Assembly: GCA_038065915.1 (NCBI GenBank)
Contig: JBBTPZ010000003.1
Span: 12,608 to 76,607 of the forward strand
Source: VMGX01 sp038065915
GTDB taxonomy: Bacteria; Patescibacteriota; Minisyncoccia; Phycocordibacterales; 21-14-all-36-13
Direction of reading: 5' to 3'
Length of the DNA stretch: 64,000 nt
A model generated the notes under the pieces. The model searched no databases and was not told the origin of the DNA. It was given only the letters and a program-made list of their open reading frames with translations. Below are positions 26,076 through 34,509 of this stretch, in pieces (position 1 is the stretch's first letter; every line of letters starts with the position of its first letter). The position numbers and the translations under genes were made by a program.

Positions 26076-28340
26076 AATAAAAAATTCTTAAAACCATACG
26101 ATTCAAAAGAAACTGAAGAAAATATATATAAGCTCTGGGAAAAGAGTGGTTATTTCCGTCCCAAGGACGGTCATTCTCGGGTTGATAGCAAGACAGTAAG
26201 CGATGAAACATTTTCAATTGTACTTCCACCTCCAAACGTTACAGGCAATCTTCACACGGGGCACGCAATAATGCTCGCAATAGAAGATATAATGGTTCGC
26301 TATAACAGAATGCTTGGCAAAAAAACATTATGGGTACCGGGTACTGACCACGCAGCAATTGCAACACAATCAAAGGTAGAAAAAGAAATTTATAAGAAAG
26401 AAAAAAAGAACAGACACGACTTAGGCCGTGAAGGATTCTTAAAAAGAGTGAGCAATTACGCAAAAAATAGCCAAGACACAATAATTAATCAGACAAAAAA
26501 AATGGGGGCCTCTTTAGATTGGTCCCGCGAAGCATTCACGCTTGATGAGAAAAGAAATTTAGCAGTTCGTACAGCATTTAAACAAATGTATGAAGCGGGA
26601 TTGATTTATCGTGGATATAGAATCGTTAATTGGTGTCCAAAATGTCAATCAACTCTTTCAGACGATGAGGTTGAACATGAGGAACAAAAAGCAAGGTTTT
26701 ATACATTTAAATATTCTGCTGACTTCCCTATTTATATCTCAACCACTCGTCCTGAAACAAAGTTGGGCGACACATCTGTCGCTGTAAACCCAAATGACAA
26801 AAGATATAAAAAATATATCGGAAAGGAATTTGAAATTAAAAAATTTGCAGGAGGACCTAATTTAAAAATAAAAATAATTGTAGATAAAAATATTGACCCA
26901 GAATTCGGAACTGGCGCCGTTGGAATAACTCCAGCTCATAGTCATATTGATTATGAAGTTGCTCAAAAAAATGATTTACCTGTAATAAAAGTGATTGACG
27001 AATATGCAAGAATAACAGATGAAGCCGGAACAGAATATTCTGGATTAAAAATAAAAGACGCGAGAGAAAAGGTTATAGAATATTTGAAAAAGAATGGATT
27101 ATTAGAAAAAGAGGAAGAAATAAACAATAATCTTTCAATTTGTTATAGATGTAATTCTCCGATTGAACCACTACCATCTTTACAATGGTTTGTTGATGTA
27201 AATAAAAAATTTAAATTAAAAAATAGTAAATTAAAAGGATTAAAAACAGAACAAGAAGTTTCTTTAAAGAAAGTTATGAAAAATGCCATTGAATCGGGAC
27301 AAATTGAAATAATTCCTGACAGATTTGAAAAGGTATATTATCATTGGATTGATAATCTGCGCGATTGGTGTATTTCAAGACAGATTTGGTATGGGCATCA
27401 GATTCCTGCTTGGCGCAGAACGCAGATGAACGCAGATAAAAAAACGCCGATGGACGCAGATGAAAAGGAAAACGTTTATGTTGGAGTTGAGGCACCAAAA
27501 GATATTGAGAATTGGGAACAAGATCCAGACACTCTTGATACTTGGTTTTCTTCTGGGCTTTGGACATTTTCTACACTCGGGTGGCCCGAAGAAACAAATG
27601 ATTTAAAAACATTTCATCCAACAAGTGTTCTTGAGACCGGTTATGATATTTTGTTCTTTTGGGTTGCAAGAATGATTTTAATGTCAGGATTTTTACTTGA
27701 AGATATTCCGTTTAAAAAAGTTTATTTACACGGGCTTGTTCGCGATGAAAAAGGAAGAAAGATGAGCAAGTCGTTGGACAACGCAATTGACCCGATTGAA
27801 GCAATAAATAAATATGGAGCGGATGCTTTAAGAATGGCTACGATTGTCGGGATCGGTCCTGGAAATGATTTGATAATAAATGATGAAAAAATAAAAGCAT
27901 ATAAACATTTTGCTAACAAAATTTGGAACGTTTCTAGGTTTGTTTTTTCAAATACTGAAGATTTTGATTCTGACTTGGAAGCTGAGCTTCCAAGTAAAAT
28001 CGTCGATTCTGATAAGAAATACCTTGACGAATTGGGAGGGCTAAAAAAAGATGTTAAAAAAGATATGGATAATTTTAAGTTTTATTTGGCTGGAGAAAAA
28101 CTTTATCATTATTTTTGGCATAGATTTGCCGATGTGATAATTGAGGAAAGTAAAAATAAGATTAAAAGTTTTGACGAAAAAGAAAAATTATCTTCTCAAT
28201 GGACTTTAATCCATATTTTGAAAGAAAGTTTAAAAATGCTCCATCCTTTTATGCCATTTATTACAGAAGAAATTTGGCAGAATGCTCCGTGGAATAAAAA
28301 TGGAAAAATTTTGATGGTGGAAGAGTGGCCAAAAATTTAA
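26073..28340 (+). CDS. valS: Valyl-tRNA synthetase
   Basis: 755 residues, shorter than the usual 850-950 and without the C-terminal coiled coil. Class I motifs: HTGH at 61-64 and KMSKS near 562. The CP1 editing domain has TTRPETKLGDTSVAVNP, and the zinc-like CPKC and CYRC pairs are present. Two in-frame repeat inserts: about 448-466 (TQMNADKKTPMDADE) just after the RQIWYGHQIPAW motif, and about 633-642 (LEAELPSK palindrome, 27973-27995) in the anticodon-domain region. A third candidate is the short extension at 30-40. Charges tRNA-Val such as 22445-22518. Confidence 0.95.
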   Translation: MNKKFLKPYDSKETEENIYKLWEKSGYFRPKDGHSRVDSKTVSDETFSIVLPPPNVTGNLHTGHAIMLAIEDIMVRYNRMLGKKTLWVPGTDHAAIATQSKVEKEIYKKEKKNRHDLGREGFLKRVSNYAKNSQDTIINQTKKMGASLDWSREAFTLDEKRNLAVRTAFKQMYEAGLIYRGYRIVNWCPKCQSTLSDDEVEHEEQKARFYTFKYSADFPIYISTTRPETKLGDTSVAVNPNDKRYKKYIGKEFEIKKFAGGPNLKIKIIVDKNIDPEFGTGAVGITPAHSHIDYEVAQKNDLPVIKVIDEYARITDEAGTEYSGLKIKDAREKVIEYLKKNGLLEKEEEINNNLSICYRCNSPIEPLPSLQWFVDVNKKFKLKNSKLKGLKTEQEVSLKKVMKNAIESGQIEIIPDRFEKVYYHWIDNLRDWCISRQIWYGHQIPAWRRTQMNADKKTPMDADEKENVYVGVEAPKDIENWEQDPDTLDTWFSSGLWTFSTLGWPEETNDLKTFHPTSVLETGYDILFFWVARMILMSGFLLEDIPFKKVYLHGLVRDEKGRKMSKSLDNAIDPIEAINKYGADALRMATIVGIGPGNDLIINDEKIKAYKHFANKIWNVSRFVFSNTEDFDSDLEAELPSKIVDSDKKYLDELGGLKKDVKKDMDNFKFYLAGEKLYHYFWHRFADVIIEESKNKIKSFDEKEKLSSQWTLIHILKESLKMLHPFMPFITEEIWQNAPWNKNGKILMVEEWPKI

Positions 28341-28352
28341 TTTTTTAAATTT

Positions 28353-29057
28353 ATGAATTTTCAAACAATAATTATTGCTCTGGTTGGTGGAATTATACCC
28401 GCTTTATTTTGGCTTTGGTTTTGGTTAAGAGAAGACAAAAAAAGACCTGAACCAAAAGGTTTGATAGCGCTAACATTTTTAGGAGGTTTTGTCGCAGTAT
28501 TGTTGGCATTGTCTGCAGAAAAATTTGTTGAAGATTACATTTTGGTTAGCGCATCTGTGATGATTATATTATGGTCTGCCATTGAAGAAATTTTTAAATA
28601 TCTGGCATCTTATTTTACATCTTTGAGAAAACACGATATGGATGAGCCAATAGATGGCCTTGTTTATTTAATAACGACAGCGCTTGGATTTGCCGCCCTT
28701 GAAAATGTTCTTTTTTTGATTTCTGAAACTGGTATATTAGAAAGCATAGTTGCTGGAAATATGAGATTTATGGGAGCTACGGTTTTACACACATTAACTT
28801 CTGGGGTTGTCGGATTATTTATAGGCCTGTCTTTCTATAAAAGCGCTTTGGCAAAAAAAATATATTTATTTATAGGACTTATTCTATCAATAACATTGCA
28901 CTCTATTTTTAATTTACTTATAATTAGTAATGGCAATGAAAATATCTTTTTGGTGTTTGGGTTGGTTTGGTTCGCAATTGTGATTTTAATATTACTTTTT
29001 GAAAAAGTTAAAAGAATTCGTCCCAAGAATATAAACAAAGAAAATAGATTATTATGA
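28353..29057 (+). CDS. PrsW-family intramembrane metalloprotease
   Basis: 234 residues, about seven hydrophobic segments. The family motifs are in order: EEIFK (Glu78, Glu79, Lys82), ENVLF (Glu117), His146 in ATVLHTLTSG and His183 in LHSIFNLL. PrsW cleaves an anti-sigma factor in Bacillus, but no partner is recognisable here. Starts 12 bp after valS and may share its transcript. Confidence 0.85.
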   Translation: MNFQTIIIALVGGIIPALFWLWFWLREDKKRPEPKGLIALTFLGGFVAVLLALSAEKFVEDYILVSASVMIILWSAIEEIFKYLASYFTSLRKHDMDEPIDGLVYLITTALGFAALENVLFLISETGILESIVAGNMRFMGATVLHTLTSGVVGLFIGLSFYKSALAKKIYLFIGLILSITLHSIFNLLIISNGNENIFLVFGLVWFAIVILILLFEKVKRIRPKNINKENRLL

Positions 29058-29071
29058 GTTTAAAATTCACT

Positions 29072-29107
29072 CCGTGGAATATGATGCTTTAGCATCATGT
29101 TCCACGG
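29072..29107. repeat. Palindrome upstream of the hsp20 gene
   Basis: Arms CCGTGGAATATGATGCT/AGCATCATGTTCCACGG. Could fold in the hsp20 leader; it ends 11 bp before the chosen start. Confidence 0.65.
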
Positions 29108-29118
29108 GACAAATATTT

Positions 29119-29562
29119 ATGAAAAAAAAAGGATCATTTTTTGAGAGATTAACGGGAACAATTAACGTTGATGATGATGTTGAAAAAGAAGAGAACAATG
29201 AAAAAAATTGGGTTGGAAACGAAAAAGAAGAATATCAACTTACAGTGGATGTTTATAACAAATCGGAAGAAATAGTTATCCACACAATGGTTGCCGGTGT
29301 AAGACCGGAAGATTTGGATATATCTATAACAAGAGAGATGGTTAGTATAAGGGGTGAAAGAAAAGAACCGGAAGATATAGCAACTGAAGATTATTTTCAT
29401 AAGGAACTATACTGGGGTTCATTTTCAAGAACAATAATGTTGCCCGCTGAAATTGAAGTTGAAGAGGCAGAAGCTGAAGAAAATCACGGTTTACTTTCAA
29501 TTAGATTGCCTAAAATAGACAAAGGAAAACAAACAAAATTAAAAGTAAAGACAAGAAGTTAA
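29119..29562 (+). CDS. Hsp20/alpha-crystallin small heat-shock protein
   Basis: 147 residues from ATG 29119 (MKKKGSFFERL). The frame extends to an ATG at 29074, but those residues are encoded by a palindrome. Alpha-crystallin domain about 40-135: YQLTVDVYNKSEEIVIH, VRPEDLDISI and the signature GLLSIRLPK. ATP-independent holdase. Acidic N-terminal segment. The upstream hairpin could act as an RNA thermosensor, which is speculation. Confidence 0.9.
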   Translation: MKKKGSFFERLTGTINVDDDVEKEENNEKNWVGNEKEEYQLTVDVYNKSEEIVIHTMVAGVRPEDLDISITREMVSIRGERKEPEDIATEDYFHKELYWGSFSRTIMLPAEIEVEEAEAEENHGLLSIRLPKIDKGKQTKLKVKTRS

Positions 29563-29569
29563 ACTTTCA

Positions 29570-29597
29570 AAAAATACCAGCAAAAGTTGGTATTTTT
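29570..29597 (+). terminator. hsp20 terminator
   Basis: AAAATACCA/TTGGTATTTTT stem followed by T-rich sequence, 8 bp after the stop codon. Confidence 0.7.
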
Positions 29598-29604
29598 AAT
29601 TTTG

Positions 29605-29959
29605 TGTCCTCGACAGGAATCTCGAGCTACACTCGCTGGTGATTTTCCTGTTNNNNNNNNNNNNNNNNNNNNNNNNNNNNNNNNNNNNNNNNNNNNNNNN
29701 NNNNNNNNNNNNNNNNNNNNNNNNNNNNNNNNNNNNNNNNNNNNNNNNNNNNTTTGCTTTCTCTCAAACACAAAATAACTCGCAATTTTGTGTCCTCGAC
29801 AGGAATCTCGAGCTACACTCGCTGGTGATTTTCCTGTTTTCTCCCAGCTAAAGCTGGTCAAAAACATGGAAAATCCTTTCGATTCCTGTACGAAAGCAAA
29901 TAAATTTGCTTTCTCTCAAACACAAAATAACTCGCAATTTTGTGTCCTCGACAGGAATC
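29605..29959. repeat. 152-bp tandem repeat containing the tRNA-Arg 3' end
   Basis: The 17 bp TGTCCTCGACAGGAATC, identical to the tRNA-Arg 3' end, occurs at 29605, 29791 and within the tRNA at 29943. TTTGCTTTCTCTC and following bases repeat at 29753 and 29905 (period 152). An N gap interrupts the array. Confidence 0.85.
29653..29752. other. Assembly gap (100 N)
   Basis: Nominal 100-base gap in the tandem array next to tRNA-Arg. Confidence 0.95.
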
Positions 29960-30014
29960 GAACCTGTAATTACTCCTTAGGACGGAGTTGTTATATCCAT
30001 TTAACTACAAAGAC
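29943..30014 (-). tRNA. tRNA-Arg (CCT)
   Basis: Acceptor GTCTTTG/CGAGGAC, anticodon loop GTCCTAA closed by ACTCC/GGAGT, T-loop TTCGATT. Confidence 0.93.
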
Positions 30015-30092
30015 AATGCTCAAAAACTTCTATTTATATTAAAACTATATCACAAGTTTGGTTTTTTTTAAGTTTTTGATATAATTTTATTA

Positions 30093-30383
30093 ATGCCAAA
30101 AGACGAAAAAGAGTTGTTGGAAGAAACATACAAACTTTCTGAAGAAAACAACAATATTTTAAAAAAAATGAGGAGGTCTGTTATTTATGACCGTATATTT
30201 AGAGTAATATACTGGTTAATAGTACTTGGGCTTGCAACAAGTTTATATTATTTTATTCAACCGTACACAGATAAAATTATTGATGTCTATAAAACCGTAA
30301 TGACTAACATTCAAAAAATAAAAAGTGTTAGTGATTCAATTCCAAATGTTCCAAATAACTCTGGTGTTGATGTTGTTAAATAG
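30093..30383 (+). CDS. Hypothetical small membrane protein
   Basis: 96 residues. A charged N-terminal helix (KELLEETYKLSEENNNILKK), one TM (about 37-57, VIYWLIVLGLATSLYYFI), then a helical C-terminal part outside or inside. Family not recognised. A stop-near hairpin (30425-30453, arms ATGAAAAATG/CATTTTTCAT) follows. No SD. Confidence 0.65.
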   Translation: MPKDEKELLEETYKLSEENNNILKKMRRSVIYDRIFRVIYWLIVLGLATSLYYFIQPYTDKIIDVYKTVMTNIQKIKSVSDSIPNVPNNSGVDVVK

Positions 30384-30468
30384 AGCATTGAATCATCTAA
30401 TAAATAGTGTAAATTTAAATTTAAATGAAAAATGTCTATAATGGCATTTTTCATCCACAATGTTTTTT

Positions 30469-30542
30469 GCTCAGGTAGCTCAGTTGGTTAGAGCATCTGC
30501 CTGAAGAGCAGGGGGTCGCCAGTTCGATTCTGGCCCTGAGCA
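30469..30542 (+). tRNA. tRNA-Phe (GAA)
   Basis: Acceptor GCTCAGG/CCTGAGC, D-arm GCTCAGTTGGTTAGAGC, anticodon loop CTGAAGA, T-loop TTCGATT. Confidence 0.95.
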
Positions 30543-30748
30543 CAATAAAAAACATCGGCTTTATGCCGATGTTTTTGTGCGAAGGAAACAAACAAATTTA
30601 TTTGTTTGTGTCCAGAATCGAAGACCGCAGTCATGTTTTGAGCGAAGCAAAAAACAAACGAGGTGGGGCCGCAAACACTTTGTATTTTAGAAATTTTATA
30701 TTTCTAAAATACTTAGTGATTTGTGGCAATATTCTGGCCCTGAGCACA
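30527..30748. repeat. att-like duplication of the tRNA-Phe 3' end
   Basis: ATTCTGGCCCTGAGCACA is at 30527-30544 (tRNA 3' end) and again at 30731-30748. The 186 bp between holds a terminator-like hairpin (30549-30576), an AAACAAACAAATTTATTTG palindrome and a TATTTTAGAAAT/ATTTCTAAAATA stem; no credible ORF. Confidence 0.8.
30549..30576 (+). terminator. Terminator after tRNA-Phe
   Basis: AACATCGGC/GCCGATGTT stem, then TTTTTGTG. Confidence 0.75.
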
Positions 30749-30756
30749 TAATAAAA

Positions 30757-30784
30757 AAGAACACCTTTTTAGGTGTTCTTTTTG
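30757..30784 (-). terminator. Terminator of the glutaredoxin gene
   Basis: AAGAACACCT/AGGTGTTCTT stem with T-runs on both strands. Confidence 0.7.
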
Positions 30785-30804
30785 TTTTCTTGTATTTTTA
30801 ATTT

Positions 30805-31053
30805 TTATAAATCCAACAATTTGGTTAGTTTATCTTCGTTAAAACCAACAATAGTTTGTTTATCAATTACTATTACAGGAACTCCCATTTGTCCTGTTAT
30901 TTCAATCATTTCTTTTCTTTTTTCAACATCAGTAGAAACATCATAATTAGTAAATTCTATATTATTTTCACCAAAAAAATCTTTTGCCATTTCACAATAA
31001 GGACACATCGGCGTTGAATAAATAGATACTCTTTTGTTGTTTTGGTTTTCCAT
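30805..31053 (-). CDS. Glutaredoxin-like protein (NrdH type possible)
   Basis: 82 residues, single thioredoxin fold. CPYC at 17-20 in YSTPMCPYCEMAK, and the cis-proline motif MGVPVIVID. Reduces disulfides. A candidate electron donor for the class II ribonucleotide reductase (39542-41839), with trxB as reductase; this link is inference. Confidence 0.88.
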   Translation of the reverse strand: MENQNNKRVSIYSTPMCPYCEMAKDFFGENNIEFTNYDVSTDVEKRKEMIEITGQMGVPVIVIDKQTIVGFNEDKLTKLLDL

Positions 31054-31170
31054 AATTATCTTTCAAAAATTAAATAATAATATTGAATAATTATATCATC
31101 ATAAAAAACATCTGGAACTTTAAAAATAATATTTTTGTGGCATAATAGAGTATATTTTGTAAATTTGTTC

Positions 31171-31241
31171 GCGGGATTAGTTTAGTGGTAGAATGCGACC
31201 TTCCCAAGGTTGAGGCACGAGTTCAATTCCCGTATCCCGCA
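31171..31241 (+). tRNA. tRNA-Gly (CCC)
   Basis: Acceptor GCGGGAT/ATCCCGC, anticodon loop TTCCCAA closed by CGACC/GGTTG, T-loop TTCAATT. Confidence 0.93.
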
Positions 31242-31526
31242 CAAAAAAACAAATATGAAGTGTTTGCGATTTATATTTTTAAAACTATTCGACTATTTAA
31301 TTAAATTAGAAAATAGTTTTTTATTTTTTATCTCATTCAACCATTCAATTGAATGATTGAATACAAAAATAATTAATTTTTCATTCTCTAATTCGCTACA
31401 ATTAGAGAATAGATTTTGTTATGATTTACATCTACGCCATAGCGTAAATGTTTAGTTTGATACAAAAATTTTGGTATCGGACTTTAAAAATTCTTTTTAG
31501 TAACTCGGTTATTAAATTTTAGAAAT
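31242..31526. repeat. Palindrome cluster between tRNA-Gly and the DivIC-like gene
   Basis: Stems: ATTCAACCATTC/GAATGATTGAAT (31333-31360), ATTCTCTAATT/AATTAGAGAAT (31382-31411) and ACATCTACGC/GCGTAAATGT (31427-31450). No gene seen. Confidence 0.6.
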
Positions 31527-31904
31527 CTATTTAAAAATATCTTTAATCCAATTCCAAAAACTTATTTTACTTTCTATATTATTTTTTTCTGTATTTTTTT
31601 CTTTATCCACAATTATGATAACTTTTTCGCTTTCTTTTACAATGTCAAATTTTATTCTTAATTCTTTTTCTATTCCCTTTTGTGTTCCTGCTGTACCTAT
31701 CTGAGTGTTAAGAAAATATTCTCTTTCTTTTATACTGGCAAGTTCTCTTTCTGCATTAATTAAATTTTCGTCTGTAATTCTTTCTTTTTTATAAACATTC
31801 CATGCTCCCTTTGCAAAAATTACTGTTAAAATAATAAGTATTAACAATATAATCCTTGAATATAAAATTTTATAATATTTCTTTTTCTTTATAAAGTCAC
31901 GCAT
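31527..31904 (-). CDS. DivIC/FtsB-like septum-formation initiator
   Basis: 125 residues: basic N-terminus, TM about 18-36 (IILLILIILTVIFAKGAW), coiled coil (about 40-75), then GIEKELRIKFDIVKESEKVIIIVD, the DivIC-type C-terminal motif. Links divisome and septal wall synthesis. Divergent from a tiny membrane ORF. Confidence 0.8.
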   Translation of the reverse strand: MRDFIKKKKYYKILYSRIILLILIILTVIFAKGAWNVYKKERITDENLINAERELASIKEREYFLNTQIGTAGTQKGIEKELRIKFDIVKESEKVIIIVDKEKNTEKNNIESKISFWNWIKDIFK

Positions 31905-31946
31905 TTTTGTTATACTTGTTGTGTATTATTATATAATCTTTAAATT

Positions 31947-32048
31947 ATGTTTGGAAAGAAAGGCAGAAAAATTGTGCAAAAAATCTGGATTGTTATTACA
32001 ATTTTAGTAATTATAAGTATGGTTTTATTATACGCTCCTATATTTTAA
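31947..32048 (+). CDS. Candidate 33-residue membrane peptide
   Basis: ATG 31947 to TAA 32048. Basic head MFGKKGRKIVQK, then one hydrophobic helix (IWIVITILVIISMVLLYA) ending PIF. A TATAAT lies 10 bp before the ATG, suggesting a leaderless or near-leaderless message. Positive-inside single-TM topology is typical of real small membrane proteins. Confidence 0.45.
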   Translation: MFGKKGRKIVQKIWIVITILVIISMVLLYAPIF

Positions 32049-32155
32049 AAATTAAATTTTATTATACCCAAATGATAATTATGAGCCAAACAAAAATGTT
32101 TGGTTTCATTCTTCTTAACCCAATATCTCAAATACTCTGTATTTAAGATGTGACG

Positions 32156-32204
32156 ATCAAAATGATGAAGATTATCGCCTAATGACAATCTTCATCATTT
32201 TGAT
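32156..32204 (-). terminator. Hairpin overlapping the lepA stop
   Basis: 18-bp stem (ATCAAAATGATGAAGATT and its complement). The last lepA codons and TGA stop lie in the 5' arm. Confidence 0.7.
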
Positions 32205-33988
32205 TTAAGGATATCAAAGAAGACCTTGGTAGGAATATTTACTTTTCCTCTCTTTAGCAATTTCTTTTTCCCCCTCTTTTGTTTTTCTCTCAGTTTCATT
32301 TTTCTTGTTATATCTCCGCCATATAGATAACCAGTAACGTCTTTTTTCATTGCGGATAAAGTTTTTGAAGAAATTATTCTACCCTGTGCTGATGCTTGTA
32401 TTTTTGTTTTAAACATTTGTCTAGGTAAATATTCATATAATTTTTCAACAATTTCTTTTGCTTCTTCTTCAGCCCTTTTGGTTGAAACAACTTTAGAAAA
32501 AGCTGGGACTAATTCTTCTGCAATTAAAACCTCCAACTTAACCACATCTGCACTTTTCATTTCTTTTATATCATAGGACAAAGAAGCATATCCAGAAGAA
32601 ACTCTTTTTAATTCATCAAAAAAATTTCTCATTAGTTCTCTCAACGGCATTTCTGTTTTTATTATTGTTCTGCCGTCTGCGAATGTTTCTGTATTCGTTA
32701 TTTTTGATTCATGTTCCTGTAAAAGTTGAATAACAGGACTCAAGTGTTCGCGCGGAGTAATTATGTCAGCATCAACCCAGGGTTCCCTAACAAAAGCCAC
32801 ATCTCCATGGCTTGGAAACAACGATGGAGAATAAACTAATTTTTTTTCTCCTTTTTTATTCTCAACTTCGTATGTAATACTTGGCGATGTAATAATTAAT
32901 TTTAAACTAAATTCTCTTTTTAATCTCTCCATTATTATTTCCATATGAAGCATACCTAAAAAACCACATCTAAACCCTCTACCTAAAACTCCGGAGGATT
33001 CTTCTGAAAAAGATAATGATGAATCCGAAAGAAAAAGAAGATTTAATGCTTGTCTAAGAATCGTGAAATCATTTTGGCTTTCAGGGAAAATTGACGCCCA
33101 CACAACAGGGTTTGGAGTTTGATATCCTTTTAGTGCCAAAGCAGAACTGCCGTGTAAGGTTATTGTATCTCCAACTGATGCAACCCCCGGTTCTTTTATG
33201 CCTGTTACTATATAACCAATTTCTCCCGCGGAAAGAACATCTTTTTCTTTCATGTCTGGAGAAAAAAAACCAACTTCTTGAGCATTGAATTTTTTATTTA
33301 TTGCCTTAAAACTAAGAGTTTTATTTTTTCTTATCTCTCCACCGAACACTCTTACAAAAACAATAACACCTCTGTGGTTTGAATATTGAAAATCAAAAAT
33401 CAATGCTTGTGTATCATCTTTCTTCTCAGGATACTCTTCGGGGCTTGGTATTTTTTTTACTATAGTTTTTAATAACTCTTTTACACCTTCACCAGTTTTA
33501 CCAGAAATTTCTAAAATTTCTTCCTTTTTACACCCTAAAATCTCTACAATTTCACCTTTTACATCTTCAATTCTCGCATAAGATAAGTCAATTTTGCTTA
33601 AAGCGGGTATTATAGGTAACTTCTGATTTTGAGCCATTCTAAGCGTTGTTAGTGTTTGTGCCTGGACACCCTGTGTTGCATCAACAAGCAATATTGTACC
33701 GTCAACGGCTTTCAAAGCACGAGAAACTTCATACGAAAAATCTATGTGTCCGGGAGTGTCTATAAGATTAAAAATATACTTTTCACCATCTTCGCCAACA
33801 TAATCCATCCTTACTGGTTGCATTTTAATAGTAATTCCCTTTTCTCTTTCAAGTTCCATTCTATCCAAAACCTGCTCTTTCATTTTTCTTTTTTCAATTG
33901 TATTTGTTATTTCAAGCATTCTATCAGCCAAGGTACTTTTACCGTGGTCTATGTGCGCAATAATGCTAAAATTTCTTATGTTTCTCAT
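32195..33988 (-). CDS. lepA: Elongation factor 4 (LepA)
   Basis: 597 residues. GTPase motifs AHIDHGKST (11-19) and DTPGHIDF, then the LepA-specific C-terminal domain with KTKIQASAQGRIISSKTLSA and RKMKLREKQKRGKK. Ribosomal back-translocase or initiation factor under stress. The ATG is the terminal ATG of K element 33986-34299. Confidence 0.96.
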   Translation of the reverse strand: MRNIRNFSIIAHIDHGKSTLADRMLEITNTIEKRKMKEQVLDRMELEREKGITIKMQPVRMDYVGEDGEKYIFNLIDTPGHIDFSYEVSRALKAVDGTILLVDATQGVQAQTLTTLRMAQNQKLPIIPALSKIDLSYARIEDVKGEIVEILGCKKEEILEISGKTGEGVKELLKTIVKKIPSPEEYPEKKDDTQALIFDFQYSNHRGVIVFVRVFGGEIRKNKTLSFKAINKKFNAQEVGFFSPDMKEKDVLSAGEIGYIVTGIKEPGVASVGDTITLHGSSALALKGYQTPNPVVWASIFPESQNDFTILRQALNLLFLSDSSLSFSEESSGVLGRGFRCGFLGMLHMEIIMERLKREFSLKLIITSPSITYEVENKKGEKKLVYSPSLFPSHGDVAFVREPWVDADIITPREHLSPVIQLLQEHESKITNTETFADGRTIIKTEMPLRELMRNFFDELKRVSSGYASLSYDIKEMKSADVVKLEVLIAEELVPAFSKVVSTKRAEEEAKEIVEKLYEYLPRQMFKTKIQASAQGRIISSKTLSAMKKDVTGYLYGGDITRKMKLREKQKRGKKKLLKRGKVNIPTKVFFDILKSK

Positions 33989-34299
33989 CCTGTAGTGAAA
34001 AATGACATTACTCTAAAAGAGTATCGCTATTTTTGTTATTAATACTGATAAATTTTCTTTCATCCTGTAGTGAAATTTCAAATTGTTTTCTCTATTAATT
34101 CACAAAAACAATCCGAGACCTTGTTATTAAATGCTTATTATATTATCTTAAGATCTTGTCCCGAGAAAAACAAATTAATGATTTGAAATTCTACTACGGG
34201 ATTCATAAAATTATTTGCCTGCCCCGTAGTGAGCTTCGCTCTACTACTGGGGTTTTTAATTTTCTTTCCCGTAATGCCATTTTCTACTACGGGATTCAT
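33986..34299 (-). repeat. Nested K elements upstream of lepA
   Basis: An outer first-subtype K element begins at 34299 (ATGAATCCCGTAGTAG, then AAAATGGCATT) and ends at 33986 (AATGTCATTTTTCACTAC, then AGGATG). Inside it sit a complete second-subtype K element (34061-34206) and a B palindrome (34222-34252). The nesting implies sequential insertion. Confidence 0.8.
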
Positions 34300-34509
34300 A
34301 ATATGATTTACTTATACCACACTGGGAGCACAAAACAAAAAAAATTATGGATGAAAAACAAAAAGAATAAGGATTAAAATCTGGCACGATTTTTTAAAAT
34401 CCCGAAATTTGAATAAACTCAAACACTTTTCTTAAAAACCTCTCCCAGAGGTTTTTAAGTTAAGGATTTTAAAATTATGGATGAAAAAGCTCTCCCAGAG
34501 CTTTTTCAT
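34300..34509 (-). terminator. Gap between K elements and murJ, with the murJ terminator
   Basis: 34480-34509 (arms ATGAAAAAGCTC/GAGCTTTTTCAT) abuts the murJ stop. 34438-34462 is a hairpin with arms CTTAAAAACCTC/GAGGTTTTTAAG. 34380-34400 matches the reverse complement of the nested-hairpin core (GGCACGATT). No gene seen. Confidence 0.6.

Noticed and set aside
29559..29867. Frames spanning the N gap on both strands
   Set aside because: They read through unknown bases and tRNA-derived repeats; the encoded peptides come from the repeat.
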